Positions 45,799 through 55,978 are shown, numbered from the stretch's first letter. The stretch: 55,978 nucleotides of DNA from Tatumella sp. JGM118 (GCF_018257515.1 NZ_JAERJR010000018.1:1-55978), one strand, 5' to 3'. The notes: generated by a model not told the origin, from the letters alone. Numbers and translations are program-made.

Positions 45799-47346
45799 CG
45801 TGTGATCGGCCAGGAAAAACCGGAAGGCAGGATTATCACTTTCATCATGAAAGTCATAGCCCAGCGCCTGCAAATGTTCAGAGAAACGGGGTTCATTTTC
45901 GCTGAGTTCAAAGGCCGCCAGTACACGGCCATAATCCGTCCCGTGGCTACGGTAGTGGAATAACGAGATATTCCAGTGCGTTCCCAGTGTCTGCAGGAAT
46001 TTCAGCAGTGCCCCCGGAGACTCAGGGAACTCAAAGCTGAACAACCGTTCTTTCAGCGGTTTGCCCGGGCGTCCGCCGACCATATAGCGAAGATGCAGTT
46101 TTGCCATTTCATCATCGGACAGATCGACCACCTGATAACCCTTGTCAGTCAGTTCCCTGACAATTTCGGTGCGCTCCGCGATGCCCCGTGACAGACGAAC
46201 ACCCACAAAGATCCGGGCATTCCGATCATCGGCATACCGGTAGTTGAATTCGGTGACGGCACGGCCACCCAGCACCTGACAGAAGTTCAGGAAACTGCCC
46301 TTCTCTTCCGGGATGGTGACGGCCAGTAAGGCTTCGCGTTGTTCACCCAGCTCACACCGTTCTGAAACATAGCGAAGACCGTGGAAATTCACATTGGCTC
46401 CGGAAAGGACATGGGCAAGACGTTCATCACGGATGTCATGCTGCTGGATATATTTCTTCATCCCTGCCAGCGCCAGGGCCCCGGAAGGCTCGGCAATCGC
46501 GCGTACATCTTCGAAGATATCTTTCATTGCCGCACAGATGGCATCACTGTCTACGGTGATAATATCGTCCAGATACTCCCGGCAGACACGGAACGTTTCA
46601 TCGCCGATGCGCCGGACCGCAACACCTTCCGCGAACAGACCGACGCGGGAAAGTTCAACCGGCTCGCCGGCATCCAGCGCGGCTTTCAGGCAGGCTGAAT
46701 CTTCCGCTTCAACCGCGATCACCTTAATTTCCGGCATCAGCTGTTTAATTAATACAGCCACGCCTGCCGCCAGCCCGCCCCCACCGACCGGTACAAAAAT
46801 CCGGTCGATATGGGCATCCTGCTGTAATAATTCCAGCGCCAGCGTGCCCTGCCCGGCAATCACCGCCGGATGGTCAAAAGGCGGCACAAAGGTATAGCCA
46901 TGCTGTCCGGAGAGCTCAATCGCTTTCGCTTTTGCCTCATCGAAGTTTGCGCCGTGAAGCAGCGCCTCACCGCCAAAAGCCCGGACCGCTTCCACTTTGA
47001 TATCTGCCGTGGCCACCGGCATCACGATCAGAGAGCGGATCCCGAGCCGGGTCGCCGAAAGCGCGACGCCCTGGGCATGGTTTCCGGCCGATGCCGTGAC
47101 CACGCCCCGGGCGCGTTGTTCTTCAGTCAGACCGGCAATCATCGAGTAAGCGCCGCGCAGCTTGAAGCTGTGTACCGGCTGGCGGTCTTCCCGCTTCACG
47201 ACAATGGTGTTGCCCAGCCGCGCAGAGAGTTTTTCCATCTTCTGCAATGGCGTCACCTGCGTGACTTCATAAACCGGTGAACGCAGTACCGCATGAAGGT
47301 ACTCCGCGCCCGTAGGCGCGGAAGAGAGGGGTTTGGAAACAGCCAT
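45793..47346 (-). CDS. ilvA: Threonine deaminase (biosynthetic)
   Basis: 517 residues. The PLP domain (about 1-325) has the lysine in VHSFKLRGAYSM and the glycine-rich phosphate cup VGGGGLAAG. The C-terminal regulatory domain contains two ACT-like repeats (EKGSFLNFCQVLGG and ESPGALLKFLQTLG), the sites for isoleucine inhibition and valine activation. It converts threonine to 2-oxobutanoate, the first step to isoleucine. It begins five bases after ilvD on minus, so it belongs to the ilvLXGMEDA operon. Confidence 0.97.
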   Translation of the reverse strand: MAVSKPLSSAPTGAEYLHAVLRSPVYEVTQVTPLQKMEKLSARLGNTIVVKREDRQPVHSFKLRGAYSMIAGLTEEQRARGVVTASAGNHAQGVALSATRLGIRSLIVMPVATADIKVEAVRAFGGEALLHGANFDEAKAKAIELSGQHGYTFVPPFDHPAVIAGQGTLALELLQQDAHIDRIFVPVGGGGLAAGVAVLIKQLMPEIKVIAVEAEDSACLKAALDAGEPVELSRVGLFAEGVAVRRIGDETFRVCREYLDDIITVDSDAICAAMKDIFEDVRAIAEPSGALALAGMKKYIQQHDIRDERLAHVLSGANVNFHGLRYVSERCELGEQREALLAVTIPEEKGSFLNFCQVLGGRAVTEFNYRYADDRNARIFVGVRLSRGIAERTEIVRELTDKGYQVVDLSDDEMAKLHLRYMVGGRPGKPLKERLFSFEFPESPGALLKFLQTLGTHWNISLFHYRSHGTDYGRVLAAFELSENEPRFSEHLQALGYDFHDESDNPAFRFFLADHTL

Positions 47347-47351
47347 ATCCG

Positions 47352-49202
47352 TTACCCCCCGAGTTTACTCTTATCACGCACCGCGCCTTTATCCGCACTG
47401 GTCGCCAGTGAAGCATAAGCCCGCAGAGCAAAAGAGACTTCACGCTGACGCGATTTCGGCGTATAGGCTGCATCGCCGCGAGCCTCTTCGGCGTCCCGGC
47501 GTGCCTGCAGTTCGGCCTCATCAATATCCAGACGGATATGACGGCCCGGGATATCAATGTCGATAATATCGCCGTCGTTGACCAGCGCGATGACACCGCC
47601 GTTAGCTGCTTCCGGCGAGGCATGGCCGATAGACAGGCCGGAGGTTCCGCCGGAGAAACGGCCGTCGGTGATCAGTGCGCAACTCTTACCCAGTCCCATT
47701 GATTTCAGGTAGGTCGTCGGATACAGCATTTCCTGCATCCCTGGCCCGCCTTTCGGACCTTCGTAGCGGATCACTACCACATCACCGGCCACGACTTTTC
47801 CACCGAGGATCGCCTCAACCGCGGCATCCTGGCTTTCGTACACTTTTGCCGGGCCGCGGAAGGTCAGGCTGCCTTCATCCACCCCGGCAGTTTTTACAAT
47901 ACAGCCATCGACGGCAATATTACCCTGAAGCACCGCCAGACCACCGTCCTGAGAATACGCATGCTCGCGGGCCCGGATGCAACCATTTTCACGGTCATCA
48001 TCCAGCGTATCCCAGCGACAATTTTGTGAGAAGGCTTTGGTGGTACGGATACCGGCAGGCCCTGCACGGTACATCTCTTTAACGGCCTCATCATCGGTCA
48101 GCATGATGTCGTACTGTTTGAGCGCCTCGCCCAGGGTCGTCCCCAGAATATTCGGCACTGTGGTATCCAGCAGACCGGCACGCGCCAGTTCTCCCAGGAT
48201 CCCTATCACGCCGCCCGCACGGTGGACATCTTCCATATGATATTTCTGGGTGCTCGGGGCCACTTTACACAGGTGCGGCACCTGGCGGGACAGGCGATCG
48301 ATGTCTGAAATATCAAAATCAATCTCACCTTCCTGAGCGGCTGCCAGCAGGTGTAAGACCGTATTAGTGGAACCGCCCATGGCGATATCCAGCGTCATCG
48401 CATTCTCAAATGCGGCTTTACTGGCGATATTACGGGGCAGTACAGAGGCATCATCCTGCTCATAGTAGCGTTTGGTCAGCCCGACGATACGCTTACCGGC
48501 ATTAATAAATAACTGCTCACGATCAGCATGTGTTGCCAGCAGGGAACCATTACCCGGTTGAGATAATCCTAAGGCTTCGGTGAGGCAGTTCATAGAATTG
48601 GCGGTAAACATACCGGAGCAGGAGCCACAGGTCGGACACGCTGAACGCTCGATCTGTTCACTGTCGGCATCACTGACATTCGGGTTTGCGCCCTGGATCA
48701 TCGCGTCGACCAGATCCAGCTTGATCAGCTGATCAGACAATTTGGTTTTACCGGCTTCCATCGGGCCACCGGAGACAAAAATGACCGGGATATTCAGGCG
48801 TAACGATGCCATTAACATCCCGGGGGTGATTTTATCGCAGTTTGAGATGCAGACCATGGCATCGGCACAGTGTGCATTCACCATATATTCCACAGAATCT
48901 GCAATCAGTTCGCGGGACGGCAGTGAATACAACATGCCGCCGTGGCCCATCGCAATCCCGTCATCCACGGCAATGGTATTAAACTCTTTAGCGACGCCGC
49001 CGGAGGCTTCAATCTGCTCCGCCACCAGTTTTCCTAAGTCACGTAAATGCACATGACCTGGCACGAACTGCGTAAAGGAGTTAACGACGGCAATGATCGG
49101 TTTCCCGAAATCATCATCCGTCATTCCGGTTGCGCGCCACAGCGCGCGGGCTCCCGCCATATTACGGCCATGGGTGGTGGTGGCGGAACGATACTTAGGC
49201 AT
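47352..49202 (-). CDS. ilvD: Dihydroxy-acid dehydratase
   Basis: 616 residues, full length. Iron-sulfur cluster ligands are in [12 protein letters not shown] and [23 protein letters not shown]. The C-terminal [20 protein letters not shown] motif is intact. It dehydrates dihydroxyisovalerate and its C6 analogue, the third common step of valine/isoleucine synthesis; the cluster is oxygen-sensitive. It lies 62 bases after ilvE and immediately before ilvA. Confidence 0.97.
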   Translation of the reverse strand: MPKYRSATTTHGRNMAGARALWRATGMTDDDFGKPIIAVVNSFTQFVPGHVHLRDLGKLVAEQIEASGGVAKEFNTIAVDDGIAMGHGGMLYSLPSRELIADSVEYMVNAHCADAMVCISNCDKITPGMLMASLRLNIPVIFVSGGPMEAGKTKLSDQLIKLDLVDAMIQGANPNVSDADSEQIERSACPTCGSCSGMFTANSMNCLTEALGLSQPGNGSLLATHADREQLFINAGKRIVGLTKRYYEQDDASVLPRNIASKAAFENAMTLDIAMGGSTNTVLHLLAAAQEGEIDFDISDIDRLSRQVPHLCKVAPSTQKYHMEDVHRAGGVIGILGELARAGLLDTTVPNILGTTLGEALKQYDIMLTDDEAVKEMYRAGPAGIRTTKAFSQNCRWDTLDDDRENGCIRAREHAYSQDGGLAVLQGNIAVDGCIVKTAGVDEGSLTFRGPAKVYESQDAAVEAILGGKVVAGDVVVIRYEGPKGGPGMQEMLYPTTYLKSMGLGKSCALITDGRFSGGTSGLSIGHASPEAANGGVIALVNDGDIIDIDIPGRHIRLDIDEAELQARRDAEEARGDAAYTPKSRQREVSFALRAYASLATSADKGAVRDKSKLGG

Positions 49203-49264
49203 GCTCTGTTACTCCAGTCTGTAAAAAAATCGCGGACTTTGTTCCGGTCCGCGTTATTCAATCG

Positions 49265-50197
49265 TTATTGCGGGTTAACCGGATCCAGCCAGCCCCACTT
49301 ATCTTCAGTTTCACCCGTAAACAGACCAAAGAATGCCTGTTGAATACGTTTCGTGACCGGGCCGCAGCGGCCTTCACCGACCTGGATACCATCGACGCTA
49401 CGCACCGGGGTAATCTCAGCGGCGGTCCCTGACATAAAGACTTCATCCGCCAGATACAGGGACTCACGGGACAGTGCCTGCTCACGGACTTCAATACCCA
49501 GCTCTTTTGCCAGCTTGATAATGGCATCGCGGGTGATCCCCGGTAACGCTGATGAGGTGAACGGCGGTGTAAACAGAATACCGTCTTTCACTTCGAACAG
49601 GTTTTCTCCGGCACCTTCCGACAGGTAACCATTCACATCCAGCGCGATCCCTTCCTGATAGCCATGACGGCGGGCTTCGCTGCCGACTAACAGAGATGAA
49701 AGGTAGTTACCACCGGCTTTAGCCCCTGTCGGGATAGTATTCGCTGCCACACGGTTCCAGGAGGAGACCATCGCGTCGATACCTTGTTCAAGCGCTTCCG
49801 CTCCCAGATATGCCCCCCACGGGAAGGCGGCGATGATCACATCGGTACTGTAACCCTCAGGAGGATTCACCCCTAACCCGACATCGCCCACAAAGACCAG
49901 CGGACGGATATAGGCACTTTTCAGGTTATTCACACGTAAGACTTCACGGCAGGCTTCCATCAGTTCATCAACACTCTGAGAGACCGGGAAACGATAGATT
50001 TTGGCTGAGTCACGCAGACGTTGCATATGCTCACGATGACGGAAGACCACAGGGCCTTTATGAGAATCATAGCAACGTACGCCTTCAAAGACAGACGTAC
50101 CATAGTGCAACGCATGTGACATTACGCTGACCTTCGCGTCTTCCCATTTCACCATTTTCCCGTTGAACCAGATAAACTCTGCTTTTGTCGTGCTCAT
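49265..50197 (-). CDS. ilvE: Branched-chain amino acid aminotransferase
   Basis: 310 residues, fold-type IV PLP enzyme. Visible are KAEFIWFNGKMVKWEDAKVSVMSHALHYG at the start, the PLP lysine in TGAKAGGNYLSS, and EVFMSGTAAEITPVRSVDG at the end. It performs the last transamination for valine, isoleucine and leucine with glutamate. AAAGGAC precedes the ATG. It is 44 bases downstream of ilvM in the operon. Confidence 0.97.
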   Translation of the reverse strand: MSTTKAEFIWFNGKMVKWEDAKVSVMSHALHYGTSVFEGVRCYDSHKGPVVFRHREHMQRLRDSAKIYRFPVSQSVDELMEACREVLRVNNLKSAYIRPLVFVGDVGLGVNPPEGYSTDVIIAAFPWGAYLGAEALEQGIDAMVSSWNRVAANTIPTGAKAGGNYLSSLLVGSEARRHGYQEGIALDVNGYLSEGAGENLFEVKDGILFTPPFTSSALPGITRDAIIKLAKELGIEVREQALSRESLYLADEVFMSGTAAEITPVRSVDGIQVGEGRCGPVTKRIQQAFFGLFTGETEDKWGWLDPVNPQ

Positions 50198-50241
50198 AGT
50201 AATGTCCTTTGTACCCTTGGGTGGATGTGTTGTGTTATTCG

Positions 50242-50472
50242 TTATTTAACCTGAACGCTGGTGACGTCCATAAGTTTTGTAAGTTGTACTGACAGTAAAT
50301 CAACCGAACGCAGGCTGCTTACTGTCATTTCAAGACTGATACCGTCAGCCTCTGCTGGCTGTCCCATCGTCATCGCATTGACCCGGAAACCACGATGACG
50401 CACAACACGCAGAATACGCTCTAAAATTTCAGGCCGGTAGTGTGCCTGTACAGATAACTGATACTGATTCAT
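50242..50472 (-). CDS. ilvM: Acetolactate synthase II small subunit
   Basis: 76 residues forming one ACT-type domain ([26 protein letters not shown]). It stabilises and activates the IlvG catalytic subunit. It starts inside the last codon of ilvG with an ATGA overlap, so translation is coupled and the subunits are made together. Confidence 0.95.
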   Translation of the reverse strand: MNQYQLSVQAHYRPEILERILRVVRHRGFRVNAMTMGQPAEADGISLEMTVSSLRSVDLLSVQLTKLMDVTSVQVK

Positions 50473-52115
50473 GCCGTTTCCTCCATCATCTGAGTGTTGC
50501 TGGCACCCGGTGGCACCAGTGGCCAGACATTCTCACCCTCATCGATAACGACATGCAGGAAGTACGAACCTTCAGTGGTCAGCAGGGTATCCAGTGCAGC
50601 ATCTATCTGATCCTTCCGGCTGATTTTCTGCCCCGGAATATCAAACGCACTGGCGATGGTCAGGAAATCCGGATTGTCTGTCAGACAGGTTTCGCTATAA
50701 CGCTCTTCAAAGAAGAGCTGCTGCCACTGGCGAACCATTCCCAGACGCTGGTTATCCAGCAGCAGAATTTTGACCGGCAGCTGACGGCGCTTAATGGTTC
50801 CCAGCTCCTGAATATTCATCATGATAGAGCCATCGCCGGAAACACAAATCACCGTATCCTGCGGGCAGGCGACCTGGGCCCCGATGGCGGCCGGTAAGCC
50901 AAATCCCATGGTACCGAGACCACTTGAGGTAATAAAACGATCCGGTGCATCAAAAGACATATGCTGTGCTGTCCACATCTGATGCTGGCCAACATCGGTG
51001 GTAATAATCGTTTGTGCGGGTTTTTTGTCTGACAGAGCTTTCAGGAGTGCAGGGGCATAAATGGGGTCACCGGGGTGGTCATAGCGGCTGGCATAATCCC
51101 GCTTCATGGCAATGACCGAACTACACCAGGCGGAGATATCCAGTGGCTGACTCAGTGCCGGTAACAGCTGATTCAGATCTCCCTGCAAAGAAACATGGGC
51201 ACGTCGCAATTTATTCAGTTCTGCCGGGTCGATATCCAGATGGATCACTGCGGCTTCCGGCGCAAAAGTATCCAGCTTACCGGTAACACGATCATCAAAC
51301 CGGGCGCCGACCGCGATCAGCAGATCACATTCCTGCACCGCCAGGTTGGCCATTTTGCTGCCGTGCATACCCAGCATGCCCAGGTAGGTTTCGTTATCCG
51401 CATTCACACATCCCAGCCCCTTCAGTGTACATACCGAAGGTGCACCGGTCGCAGACAGAAATTCCCGCAGGGCCGGAACGGCTCCGGCAATGCCGACACC
51501 GCCACCGATATACACCACCGGCTTACGGGCCGCTGCCAGTAAACGGCGGGCTTCTTCCATCTGGTTTTCGGTGAACGCGGGGATCTCATCCACACTGGCA
51601 GTCACCTCAGTAAAATCCGCTGCGCCCAGCTGAATGTCTTTAGGGATGTCGACCAGCACCGGGCCGGGACGGCCGGACTGAGCGATGGCAAAGGCTTCCG
51701 CCAGGATGCCGGGTAACTCTTCTGCGGACTGCACCATAAAGCTGTGCTTGGTACAGGCCAGAGATAATCCGAGGACATCAATTTCCTGAAAAGCATCAGT
51801 ACCGATAACGGCGGTAGAAACCTGCCCGGTAATGGCGACGACCGGGACCGAGTCCATCATTGCATCAGCCAGTCCGGTGATCAGGTTCGTCGCTCCCGGA
51901 CCGGAGGTTGCAATACACACTCCGGTTTTATTGGTGGCACGGGCATAGCCAATGGCTGCCATGACTGCGCCTTGTTCATGACGGCACAGCAGATGCTCTA
52001 CGCCGCCGTCATAGAGGGCATCGTAGACAGGCATAATCGCCCCGCCCGGATATCCAAAAACGGTCTGAACCCCTTGTGCCCTTAAAGCCTGAACTACCCA
52101 CTGTGCTCCGGTCAT
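50469..52115 (-). CDS. ilvG: Acetolactate synthase II large subunit, intact
   Basis: 548 residues with no interruption, unlike the frameshifted E. coli K-12 gene. The thiamine diphosphate domain has the glutamate in [19 protein letters not shown] and the magnesium motif [14 protein letters not shown]. It joins two pyruvates to acetolactate or pyruvate with 2-oxobutanoate. Isozyme II is valine-insensitive in the species studied, so this strain should grow in the presence of valine. First large gene of the operon, two bases after ilvX. Confidence 0.97.
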   Translation of the reverse strand: MTGAQWVVQALRAQGVQTVFGYPGGAIMPVYDALYDGGVEHLLCRHEQGAVMAAIGYARATNKTGVCIATSGPGATNLITGLADAMMDSVPVVAITGQVSTAVIGTDAFQEIDVLGLSLACTKHSFMVQSAEELPGILAEAFAIAQSGRPGPVLVDIPKDIQLGAADFTEVTASVDEIPAFTENQMEEARRLLAAARKPVVYIGGGVGIAGAVPALREFLSATGAPSVCTLKGLGCVNADNETYLGMLGMHGSKMANLAVQECDLLIAVGARFDDRVTGKLDTFAPEAAVIHLDIDPAELNKLRRAHVSLQGDLNQLLPALSQPLDISAWCSSVIAMKRDYASRYDHPGDPIYAPALLKALSDKKPAQTIITTDVGQHQMWTAQHMSFDAPDRFITSSGLGTMGFGLPAAIGAQVACPQDTVICVSGDGSIMMNIQELGTIKRRQLPVKILLLDNQRLGMVRQWQQLFFEERYSETCLTDNPDFLTIASAFDIPGQKISRKDQIDAALDTLLTTEGSYFLHVVIDEGENVWPLVPPGASNTQMMEETA

Positions 52116-52117
52116 CG

Positions 52118-52168
52118 CTATTCACCTGTCTTTTGCCGGGAGAGACAGAACGTTATGCTGCCATTCAT
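52118..52168 (-). CDS. ilvX: IlvX micropeptide
   Basis: A 16-codon frame, [16 protein letters not shown], very like E. coli IlvX as I recall it (shared FC-SR--TG pattern). It has GGAG seven bases upstream and ends two bases before the ilvG ATG. Position between attenuator and ilvG is the same as in E. coli. Function unknown; translation through it may help ilvG expression. Confidence 0.8.
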   Translation of the reverse strand: MNGSITFCLSRQKTGE

Positions 52169-52205
52169 GATTCGCTCCACATTAAAATGCTACCAGGCCA
52201 GATAA

Positions 52206-52243
52206 CCAAAAAAAAACCCCCGGACCTGTCGGTGCGGGGGTTC
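52206..52243 (-). terminator. ilv operon attenuator terminator
   Basis: On minus, AACCCCCG pairs with CGGGGGTT and is followed by a long T-run. It lies about 20 bases after the IlvL leader peptide. When branched-chain aminoacyl-tRNAs are plentiful, this hairpin stops transcription before ilvX-ilvG. Confidence 0.92.
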
Positions 52244-52265
52244 TCTTTCGATTAAGGCTTGATTT

Positions 52266-52364
52266 CTAAGCCTTTCTTTCTCCGAGTGCAGCCCCGCACG
52301 ATGGTAGAATAATCACCACCACGCTAATCACGACCAGGCTAATCACTCGGAGAAGGGCTTTCAT
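52266..52364 (-). CDS. ilvL: IlvL leader peptide
   Basis: 32 residues, MKALLRVISLVVISVVVIIL then PSCGAALGERKA, with the regulatory run of Val, Ile and Leu codons; it is nearly the same as the E. coli ilvGMEDA leader peptide. Ribosome pausing at these codons when charged Val, Ile or Leu tRNA is short favours the antiterminator and opens the operon. It starts with the ATG at 52364, and the downstream attenuator is at the expected distance. Confidence 0.95.
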   Translation of the reverse strand: MKALLRVISLVVISVVVIILPSCGAALGERKA

Positions 52365-52690
52365 AATCAGTTCAACATTCGCTTAATTCGATATAGTGCT
52401 TAAAGAGTTACCATAGGATGACGAAAGATGACAACCCCTTTTTTTATTAATTTCCCGGCGCCGGCAACGACTCACCTCTAACTCACTGATAAGTATTAGT
52501 TATATAAAAAACACTAATATTTTAATTTTCCCTGCGAAAAATGGTTTCACCGCCACACTCCCTCACAAACTCCGGGTAATTCATGTCACTGCCATCGGTA
52601 TAAACAGGAGGGCTACCATAAAACCATCCTGTGACTGGCGAGCGGGACAGGCACAATATTTTACACTGGATGATATTTCAGGGAGAGAAT
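52365..52690. other. Divergent promoter region of ilvL and yifB
   Basis: 326 bases, AT-rich around 52420-52540. It contains the promoter of the ilv operon on minus (TTGTCA near 52430 as a possible -35) and that of yifB on plus. No further gene was seen; the open frame upstream of the yifB start is short and unsupported. Confidence 0.45.
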
Positions 52691-54202
52691 ATGTCATTAG
52701 CCAGAGTATTGACCCGTGCAATTATCGGTCTGGATGCGCCGCTGGTCACTGTGGAAGTCCATTTGAGTCACGGACTCCCCTCACTGGTCATGGTCGGACT
52801 ACCGGAAGCAACGGTTAAAGAATCACGTGAACGGGTACGCAGTGCCATTATCAATAGCGGCTTCAGTTTTCCCGTTCGCCGGATCACGGTCAACCTGGCA
52901 CCTGCCGATATGCCAAAACAAGGGGGACGTTACGATCTGCCTATCGCGATAGCTATCCTTGCCGCTTCCGGGCAAATCCCGCCGGCATCCCTTACTGCGC
53001 GGGAGTTTTCAGGAGAGCTGGCCCTCACCGGGGGGCTGCGAGCCATCAGGGGGGCGATTCCGGCAGTGGTTGCCGCATCTCATGCCGGCAGACACCTGAT
53101 CCTTTCTGCGGATAACGAAACAGAGGCGGGTCTGGTCCGGGAAGCGGTCACATTCGTTGCAGACACGCTGCTGGAGGTTTGTCGCTTTCTGCACGGAAAA
53201 ACGCAACTGCGGCAAGCCACCTATTCGGGCAGTTACGAGGCCGGAAGCTATCCGGACCTGCAGGAGATTATTGGTCAGTTGCAGGCCAGGCGCGCCTTAG
53301 AGATCACTGCTGCCGGCGGCCATAATTTACTCCTCATAGGCCCGCCAGGTACCGGTAAAACCATGCTTGCTTCCCGGCTAGCCGGTATATTGCCGCCGCT
53401 GACCGAACAGGAGGCTCTGGAGTGTACGGCCCTCAATAGCCTCTGCCAGGATATCCCGGCCACTGCATTGTGTTATGAGCGCCCTTTCCGCGCCCCCCAC
53501 CATAGTGCATCCCTGTGTGCTCTGGTCGGCGGTGGTGCTCTGCCACAGCCAGGTGAAATCTCTCTGGCACATAACGGGGTGCTCTTTCTGGATGAATTGC
53601 CTGAGTTTGAGCGCAGGACACTGGACGCGCTGCGGCAACCGCTGGAATCCGGGGAGATCGTGCTGTCCAGAGCAAAAGCTAAAATTACCTATCCTGCGCG
53701 TTTTCAGTTGATTGCAGCCATGAATCCTGGCCCTACAGGGGACTATCAGGGCGTACATCTGCGTCAGCCCGCAAGCCAGGTATTGCGCTACCTCAATCGC
53801 CTCTCAGGGCCCTTTCTGGACCGTTTTGATTTGTCTATAGAAGTTCCCTTACTTCCCCCCGGCACGTTGAGTGACCCCATCTCTCCGGGGGAGGCAACAG
53901 AGCAGGTCAGACAACGCGTGATCAGAGCCCGGGAATATCAGCTCAGCCGATCAGGCAGGATTAATGCCCTGATGACACACAAAGATATCAGTCAGTGGTG
54001 CCGGATAACTTCGCAGGATGCCCGATGGCTGGAGCAGGTCTTACAAAAACTCGGCCTCTCAGTGCGGGCATGGCAACGGATACTAAAAGTCGCCAGAACG
54101 CTGGCTGATATGACAGAGACAACCACTATAGCGCGGGAGCATTTACAGGAAGCCATCAGTTACCGGGCGATGGAGAAAGTGTTGCGTCATCTTCAGCAAT
54201 AA
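52691..54202 (+). CDS. yifB: YifB/ComM-family AAA+ helicase
   Basis: 503 residues from the ATG at 52691, which has GGGAGAG upstream; the frame extends 20 codons more without similarity. The N-terminal Lon-like fold (about 1-170; [24 protein letters not shown]) precedes the magnesium-chelatase-type AAA+ domain with Walker [11 protein letters not shown] and Walker [14 protein letters not shown]-terminal helical domain follows. ComM proteins are hexameric branch-migration helicases that help integrate DNA during natural transformation in several bacteria. No cysteine-rich zinc ribbon is obvious between the AAA motifs. Confidence 0.93.
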   Translation: MSLARVLTRAIIGLDAPLVTVEVHLSHGLPSLVMVGLPEATVKESRERVRSAIINSGFSFPVRRITVNLAPADMPKQGGRYDLPIAIAILAASGQIPPASLTAREFSGELALTGGLRAIRGAIPAVVAASHAGRHLILSADNETEAGLVREAVTFVADTLLEVCRFLHGKTQLRQATYSGSYEAGSYPDLQEIIGQLQARRALEITAAGGHNLLLIGPPGTGKTMLASRLAGILPPLTEQEALECTALNSLCQDIPATALCYERPFRAPHHSASLCALVGGGALPQPGEISLAHNGVLFLDELPEFERRTLDALRQPLESGEIVLSRAKAKITYPARFQLIAAMNPGPTGDYQGVHLRQPASQVLRYLNRLSGPFLDRFDLSIEVPLLPPGTLSDPISPGEATEQVRQRVIRAREYQLSRSGRINALMTHKDISQWCRITSQDARWLEQVLQKLGLSVRAWQRILKVARTLADMTETTTIAREHLQEAISYRAMEKVLRHLQQ

Positions 54203-54243
54203 TGGGGACAGAAAAGCCCCCGTATCGCCTGATGGCAGGGGAT

Positions 54244-54348
54244 AGCAGTAAGCAGTAAGCAGTAAGCAGTAAGCAGTAAGCAGTAAGCAGTAAGCAGTAA
54301 GCAGTAAGCAGTAAGCAGTAAGCAGTAAGCAGTAAGCAGTAAGCAGTA
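54244..54348. repeat. 15 perfect tandem copies of a 7-base unit
   Basis: AGCAGTA is repeated 15 times without a single change, in the spacer between yifB and the maoP terminator. Because seven is not a multiple of three, all three plus-strand frames contain TAA within 21 bases, so the plus strand is non-coding; the minus strand is open but lies beyond the maoP terminator. Perfect heptamer arrays change length by slippage. Confidence 0.97.
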
Positions 54349-54363
54349 AATTATCTCAGGATC

Positions 54364-54388
54364 AAAAAAAGGGCCGAAGCCCTTTTTT
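54364..54388 (-). terminator. maoP terminator
   Basis: GGGC-CGAA-GCCC flanked by A and T runs, directly after the maoP stop on minus. The symmetry means it may also stop yifB transcripts coming through the tandem repeat on plus. Confidence 0.9.
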
Positions 54389-54389
54389 A

Positions 54390-54728
54390 TTAATCATCAC
54401 TATCGCTGAAATCTTCAACCGTATCCATCTGCGGCTTGCCGCCGGAAAGGGTATGAAAACGTTTCGGGCGCTTAATTCTGCTCATGTATTTCGACCAGAC
54501 GCGTTCTGCTTCCGTTTCCGGCTCTTTCAGGCCGCGGCAGACTTCAACAAATTTAATCTCTTCTTCCGTAACAGGCTCACGCTTCGCCAGATCCAGTTCA
54601 TTAAAAGCTGAACCATGACGTTCAAGTAACTGAGCTTCCTTGATGGTAAAATCACCGTGGCGTGAAAACCCTCGCGGGTAGTGCTTATTATCAAAAAAGC
54701 GATTTGTGGTGGTAAAACTATCCGACAT
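54390..54728 (-). CDS. maoP: MaoP macrodomain Ori organisation protein
   Basis: 112 residues from the ATG at 54728 with AGGAG upstream. The sequence [33 protein letters not shown] matches MaoP (YifE, DUF413). In E. coli it acts with the nearby maoS site to keep the Ori macrodomain of the chromosome separate. It is divergent from hdfR with 121 bases between, as in E. coli. The C-terminus is acidic ([11 protein letters not shown]). Confidence 0.94.
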   Translation of the reverse strand: MSDSFTTTNRFFDNKHYPRGFSRHGDFTIKEAQLLERHGSAFNELDLAKREPVTEEEIKFVEVCRGLKEPETEAERVWSKYMSRIKRPKRFHTLSGGKPQMDTVEDFSDSDD

Positions 54729-54849
54729 TTTACACGCTCCTAACTCTTTAATGGTCGTGTGATTTATGGCGCGGAGTATTCGATAGGCTTGACAAAGTGT
54801 AAAACAAAAGATTTTAATCGTAATGATTAAAATATTTGGAGAGGATGTT

Positions 54850-55674
54850 ATGGATACAGAATTGCTGAAAACTTTCCTGGAAGTCAGCAGAACACGCCAT
54901 TTCGGGAGAGCTGCAGAAGCCTTGTACCTGACCCAGTCTGCGGTAAGTTTTCGCATTCGTCAGTTGGAAAATCAACTGGGTGTCAGTCTGTTTACCCGTC
55001 ACCGAAATAATATCCGGCTGACTTCTGCCGGTGAACGACTATTGCCCTATGCCGAAACGCTAATGAGTACCTGGCTTATCGCGAAGAAAGAGGTTTCACT
55101 CTCTCAGCAGCAGCATGAATTGACGATCGGGGCCAGTACCGCGCTCTGGGAGGCCTATCTGACCCCCTGGCTCAAAACACTCTATCAGACACGGGAAAAT
55201 CTTCATATCGAAGCCAGGGTTGCCCAGCGACATCTGCTGGTAAAACAGATCCACGAACGTCAGCTGGATGTGTTGATCACCACCGAAGCGCCGAAAATGG
55301 ATGAACTGCTAAGTCAGCAGATCGGCCATATCTCTCTGGCGTTGTTTCGCTCCAGACAGTCTGACAAAAAAGAGCGTTATCAGTATATCAAACTGGAATG
55401 GGGCGCGGACTTTCATCAGCATGAACTTTACTTATCCGGTAGTGATGATTCACCCATTCTGACGACAACCTCGGCACATATTACCCGTGATCTGCTGCAT
55501 ACGACGGACGCCTGTGCATTTTTACCGGAGTACTGGCAGACAATATATAAAGATCTGGTCCCGGTCGCAGATACGGCGACGGTAATTCGCCCGCTGTATG
55601 CGGTATGGCTACAAAACAGCGATCAACAAACAGCGTTAAAACAGCTGCTGAAAGTACCGGTCGGCTCGCGCTGA
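54850..55674 (+). CDS. hdfR: HdfR, LysR-type regulator
   Basis: 274 residues from the ATG at 54850 with GGAGAGGA upstream. [40 protein letters not shown] is almost the same as E. coli HdfR. The effector domain is more diverged. HdfR represses the flagellar master operon flhDC in E. coli. The divergent maoP gene and the downstream tRNA genes keep the E. coli order. Confidence 0.95.
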   Translation: MDTELLKTFLEVSRTRHFGRAAEALYLTQSAVSFRIRQLENQLGVSLFTRHRNNIRLTSAGERLLPYAETLMSTWLIAKKEVSLSQQQHELTIGASTALWEAYLTPWLKTLYQTRENLHIEARVAQRHLLVKQIHERQLDVLITTEAPKMDELLSQQIGHISLALFRSRQSDKKERYQYIKLEWGADFHQHELYLSGSDDSPILTTTSAHITRDLLHTTDACAFLPEYWQTIYKDLVPVADTATVIRPLYAVWLQNSDQQTALKQLLKVPVGSR

Positions 55675-55779
55675 TCATTAGTATAGCGTTGGTGGTAAAT
55701 ATTCGAAGGTCAGGCCGTGAAATTTCCGGTCTGGCAGGTGTATTTCGACAGAAAGAGGATGGCAGGAGTGTTTTTCAGG

Positions 55780-55809
55780 CAAAAAAAAATCCTTTGCAAA
55801 GCAAAGGAT
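55780..55809 (-). terminator. Terminator of the aspT-trpT tRNA transcript
   Basis: On minus, ATCCTTTGC pairs with GCAAAGGAT across three bases and is followed by eight or more T. It lies ten bases past tRNA-Trp and ends the tRNA (and presumably rRNA operon) transcript before hdfR. Confidence 0.92.
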
Positions 55810-55818
55810 GATTTTTTC

Positions 55819-55894
<76 letters not shown>

Positions 55895-55902
55895 AAATAG
55901 GG

Positions 55903-55978
55903 TGGCGGAACGGACGGGACTCGAACCCGCGACCCCCTGCGTGACAGGCAGGTATTCTAACCAACTGAACTACCGCTC
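55903..55978 (-). tRNA. aspT: tRNA-Asp (GTC anticodon), cut by the window edge
   Basis: 76 of 77 bases on minus. Only the first G of the acceptor stem is beyond the right edge. The anticodon loop reads CTGTCAC, and the encoded 3' end is CGTTCCGCCA. In E. coli the aspT-trpT pair ends the rrnC operon, so rRNA genes probably follow just outside the window. Confidence 0.96.

Noticed and set aside
54244-54348. CRISPR-like array
   Set aside because: The units are seven bases with no spacers, so it is a simple tandem repeat.

Overview
The window is chromosomal DNA of an enterobacterium. The right end keeps the Escherichia-type order ilvC / ilvY / ilvA-D-E-M-G-X-L / yifB (comM) / maoP / hdfR / trpT / aspT, which in E. 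coli runs into an rRNA operon. A PQQ glucose dehydrogenase, malate:quinone oxidoreductase, YhjD/YhjE, MntP with an MntR box and CrcB behind a fluoride riboswitch point to the Erwiniaceae (Pantoea/Tatumella/Erwinia-like). That placement is inference from gene content; I cannot run a phylogeny.

Layout. 0.4-3.4 kb: an omega-amino acid:pyruvate aminotransferase and a CitMHS metal-citrate transporter, both on minus. 3.8-4.9 kb: a small orphan phage-type gene (YlcI/YnfO family) and a long non-coding stretch ending in a well-matched sigma-54 promoter. 4.95-11.6 kb: a four-carbon acid module on plus (malic/malolactic-family enzyme, AspT-family antiporter, DctB-like sensor kinase, DctD-like sigma-54 activator). 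11.7-17.4 kb: TonB-dependent siderophore receptor, AraC regulator, MFS transporter and divergent LysR regulator. 17.7-22.7 kb: glucose dehydrogenase gcd, yqhA and an ABC exporter half-transporter.

22.9-32.7 kb is the most unusual block and is visibly more AT-rich than its flanks. It holds a cytoplasmic thioredoxin-domain protein with a long unrecognised C-terminus, two translationally coupled SbmA/YddA/Rv1819c-like ABC transporters, a TonB-dependent receptor with an STN domain, and a private TonB-ExbD-ExbB set. All are on minus. Together they look like a self-contained uptake line: outer-membrane receptor, its own energiser, an exporter-fold ABC pair in the inner membrane, and a cytoplasmic disulfide reductase. 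The substrate is unknown; a siderophore, a peptide or another chelator are all possible. 32.7-34.4 kb follows with no convincing gene.

34.4-43.2 kb: crcB with fluoride riboswitch, mntP with MntR box, a small membrane protein, mqo, a PhzF-family gene broken by one frameshift in a run of six C, yhjD, yhjE and a LysE-type exporter. 43.3-52.4 kb: the complete isoleucine/valine locus, with intact ilvG, the ilvX micro-ORF, the IlvL leader peptide and its attenuator. 52.7-56.0 kb: yifB, a 15-copy perfect heptanucleotide tandem repeat, maoP, hdfR, tRNA-Trp and the almost complete tRNA-Asp cut by the window edge.
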